Source of the DNA: Lachnospiraceae bacterium UBA1748
GTDB lineage: Bacteria > Bacillota > Clostridia > Lachnospirales > Lachnospiraceae
Assembly (NCBI GenBank): GCA_002314855.1
Contig: DCHQ01000032.1
Coordinates: forward strand, 6,488-14,513
DNA: 8,026 nucleotides
Direction of reading: 5' to 3'
The notes under the pieces are model-generated. The model saw only the letters and a list, made by a program, of their open reading frames with translations, searched no databases and was not told the origin of the DNA. The position numbers and the translations under genes are program-made. Numbering within the stretch: position 1 is the first letter of the stretch; each line of letters starts with the position of its first letter. Positions 5,895 to 8,026 of this stretch are shown in pieces.

Positions 5895-7985
5895 TCACTC
5901 CGCATTCGTCATCTCAACATCTATAATAGCCATATCTCTTTTCCTTGCTATGGCTTTCATCCAAAATGTAGATACTGATATTAGTACTGCCCCCAGCACT
6001 ACTAATATAATTATTTCTAGACCTCCTAAATCTTCCTTGAAGAATATAGGAAGTACATCAACCAGTTTATCACCATATAGTCCCAGAAGTAATGCTACTG
6101 CGTTATTAAGGCAATGCATACACATCGATGTCACAATGCTGCCTGTCTTATATACAGCATACGCAAGAAATCCTCCAAGCAGACCTACCACTATTAATTT
6201 AACAAAATTCATATGATAAGCTCCAAATATCAGTCCTGTCCAGAAAACTGCAACTGGTATTTTATATCTATTAGACAATGTCCCAAAAAGGAATCCTCTA
6301 AAAGCGACTTCTTCGCATATTGCTGGAAGTACTGCTGCTGCCAGTAATATTACCCACACTGGCTCATCAAATAATAAGCCTGTTATCTCATCTCCGGCGC
6401 TAGCTGCGCTCGATGGAAATATCTTACTTAATACTGCTGTTAAAAGCATCATAAGTATATACACCCCCATCCACATCAGGATTCCTGCAATAATTCCCTG
6501 CACACCTGGTTTATTTATAGAAAATACTTTCTTAAAATCAGTCTTAATATACCAGCAGTATACTAGTGTACATCCAAGAATCATAAGCTGTTCAATAATA
6601 AGACCTGGTAAACCAAGCTTAAGAACTAATATAGATCCTGCCATCATTAGTATTATCAATAATATACTAAATAACAGGATGACATCGCCCATACCAGGTA
6701 TCTGCTTGTCATTCATATCACTTCTTTTCTCGATAATACGAATTCCTTCTGAACCATCGCTGAAAAGAATGCTCTCTGAGCTAAATACTCTTGCCATTAT
6801 AACTACTGCAATCATGCTATAGAGAAGATTAGACAATAATACTACTGATATGGTCGCTGTATTAAACTCAAACACAAAAAGCTTGGCTATAAGTAAGCTT
6901 ATATTTATAACAGGAATATAGGCCAGTACTCCGTCAAGTGTAATACCTGGTATCATTGAAGCCATAGCAGCAAACATAAACACCATCATTATAGGAGTAG
7001 AATAATTCTGAGCCTCCTTAAAGCTTTTGGCAAATATGCATACAAGCAGACAAACAGCAGAAGCAAACATTGCAAATACAAGAGCGCATACAAGTGTCAG
7101 AAGTATAGCTGGCACGTATGATGCTGCCGAAAATGCCACATCACTATCGCTTAGCTTCAGACTCTGATAGAAATAGGCGCCAAGTATTCCCATGGATAAT
7201 ACATTGAGAAGAGCGCCTGCCATAGCCATAGTACTGGTCGCCAGAAACTTACTGATAATCAGTTCAAGGTTATTAACTGGCAGTGTCAGTAATGTTTCAA
7301 GTGTACCTCTCTCCTTTTCACCTGCCGTTGTATCAATGGCCGGATACATAGCTCCCATAAGGATACTAGATACCATTAGGAACGGAATAATATAACCAAA
7401 TATAGAGCCTACTGACTCTTCCTGAGTTGATTGATCATCGGATTCGTATACAACGGATTCTAAAATATCAACGGGGTCGAGGTCTGCTCCTTCAATCTTA
7501 AGCTTAGTGACAAGATCCTGATATTCTTTAAGCATATCCTTCAGCATACCCATGGCTGTGGCAGAATCATTGACTGATGACAGATAGTGAATAACATATC
7601 TTTCTTTGCCATCCTTATCTTCTCTTGTAAGATAAGCGTCTACCACCTTTTCCTTTAATGCATCGTCCCAACTGGTAATAGTATCATCAGATTCATTATT
7701 CTTTCGCTCATAATTATTAATGAACACAAAATCATAATCATACTTTTTTGAGAATTCAGAAATATATGTCTCCATAGAAGCTTCATTATCCATATCGACA
7801 ATAGCTATATTATAAGAATTATGCGTACTCTGCGTCATTATCATTGTGGTCAGTGTCATAGACCCAATGAATATAAGTGGATACAATACAAGCGGCACTA
7901 CTATCATCATCAGTAGTGTCTTCTTATCCCTGAGGATATCCATTATTTCTTTTTTATATAATGCCTTAATTATCTTACTATTCAT
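5895..7985 (-). CDS. ABC-2 permease (NatB-like) fused to a CPBP intramembrane protease
   Basis: A 696-residue two-part membrane protein. The first part (about 1-405) is an ABC-2 permease: a cytoplasmic start with KKEIMDILRDKKTLL, a span at 23-50, a large extracellular domain at about 52-190, the hallmark AGEKERGTLETLL at 221-233, then five further spans. The second part (about 430-680) is a CPBP (CAAX/Abi) domain with all three motifs: EEVAFR at 558-563 (Glu558, Glu559, Arg563), FGAYH with His591, and HCLNN with His624 and Asn628. The active-site residues look intact, so a working intramembrane glutamic protease is likely. The permease half needs a separate ATPase, probably encoded just upstream of the window. 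NatB-type permeases act in sodium or drug export, but the substrate cannot be read from sequence. The ATG at 7985 has only a weak ribosome binding site, which suggests coupling to the preceding gene. Confidence 0.93.
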   Translation of the reverse strand: MNSKIIKALYKKEIMDILRDKKTLLMMIVVPLVLYPLIFIGSMTLTTMIMTQSTHNSYNIAIVDMDNEASMETYISEFSKKYDYDFVFINNYERKNNESDDTITSWDDALKEKVVDAYLTREDKDGKERYVIHYLSSVNDSATAMGMLKDMLKEYQDLVTKLKIEGADLDPVDILESVVYESDDQSTQEESVGSIFGYIIPFLMVSSILMGAMYPAIDTTAGEKERGTLETLLTLPVNNLELIISKFLATSTMAMAGALLNVLSMGILGAYFYQSLKLSDSDVAFSAASYVPAILLTLVCALVFAMFASAVCLLVCIFAKSFKEAQNYSTPIMMVFMFAAMASMIPGITLDGVLAYIPVINISLLIAKLFVFEFNTATISVVLLSNLLYSMIAVVIMARVFSSESILFSDGSEGIRIIEKRSDMNDKQIPGMGDVILLFSILLIILMMAGSILVLKLGLPGLIIEQLMILGCTLVYCWYIKTDFKKVFSINKPGVQGIIAGILMWMGVYILMMLLTAVLSKIFPSSAASAGDEITGLLFDEPVWVILLAAAVLPAICEEVAFRGFLFGTLSNRYKIPVAVFWTGLIFGAYHMNFVKLIVVGLLGGFLAYAVYKTGSIVTSMCMHCLNNAVALLLGLYGDKLVDVLPIFFKEDLGGLEIIILVVLGAVLISVSTFWMKAIARKRDMAIIDVEMTNAE

Positions 7986-7992
7986 ATTTTTA

Positions 7993-8026
7993 CTATTCTA
8001 CGTCGGTCCCTATGTTAGTTTCTGTA
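7993..8026 (-). CDS. Possible 3' end of an upstream gene (perhaps the cognate ABC ATPase)
   Basis: One minus-strand frame is open from the right edge and ends at a TAG seven bases before the permease/protease start, reading TETNIGTDVE then stop. The other two frames also meet stops within this short stretch. A gene ending here would fit the usual ATPase-permease order and would explain the weak ribosome binding site of the next gene. Ten residues are too few to identify a family, so this is an inference from spacing and context. Confidence 0.35.
   Translation of the reverse strand, partial: TETNIGTDVE

Noticed and set aside
1..8026. Mobile element, CRISPR array, tRNA or phage gene
   Set aside because: No transposase motifs, spaced direct repeats, cloverleaf sequences or terminal inverted repeats were found. 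Although the sulfatase gene looks acquired, no boundary repeats flank it.

Overview
The window looks like ordinary chromosome from a low-GC, Gram-positive Firmicute, most likely a Clostridia member of the Lachnospiraceae type. This rests on the AT-rich sequence, strong AGGAGG-type ribosome binding sites, the order rplS - lepB - rbgA - rnhB, single-span Gram-positive type I signal peptidases, and a PF06541 membrane protein. The species assignment is inference. Every gene I accept is on the minus strand, so transcription runs from the right end of the window to the left.

Right part (about 8026 to 5014): possibly the last ten codons of an upstream gene, then a 696-residue fusion of an ABC-2 type permease (NatB-like) with a C-terminal CPBP (CAAX/Abi) intramembrane protease domain. 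This is followed with a tight start/stop junction by a PF06541 (ABC_trans_CmpB/COG4905) membrane protein with a charged coiled-coil tail. They look like one translationally coupled membrane unit of unknown substrate.

Middle part (about 5013 to 4458): rplS (ribosomal protein L19) has its own good promoter, a short 5' leader that folds like the autoregulatory L19 leader of Firmicutes, a strong ribosome binding site and its own hairpin terminator. Just after the terminator is a perfect extended -10 promoter whose predicted start point falls on the A of an ATG, so the next gene (a signal peptidase) may be made from a leaderless mRNA.

Left part (4457 to 1): two different type I signal peptidases flank the 50S-assembly GTPase RbgA/YlqF. 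Then comes a 680-residue membrane-anchored sulfatase/alkaline-phosphatase-superfamily enzyme of unknown substrate, then the start of rnhB (RNase HII). The spacings are short (an 8-base overlap, 17, 63 and 3 bases), which suggests one operon for ribosome assembly, protein export and RNase HII. The sulfatase gene is clearly more AT-rich than its neighbours and is not part of the usual conserved order, so it is probably an insertion.

No tRNA, rRNA, CRISPR array, insertion sequence or long repeat was seen, and no stretch longer than about 120 bases lies outside genes. Most of the window is conserved housekeeping DNA. The points worth a second look are the leaderless lepB start, the L19 leader, the inserted sulfatase, the paired signal peptidases, and the permease/protease fusion with its PF06541 partner.
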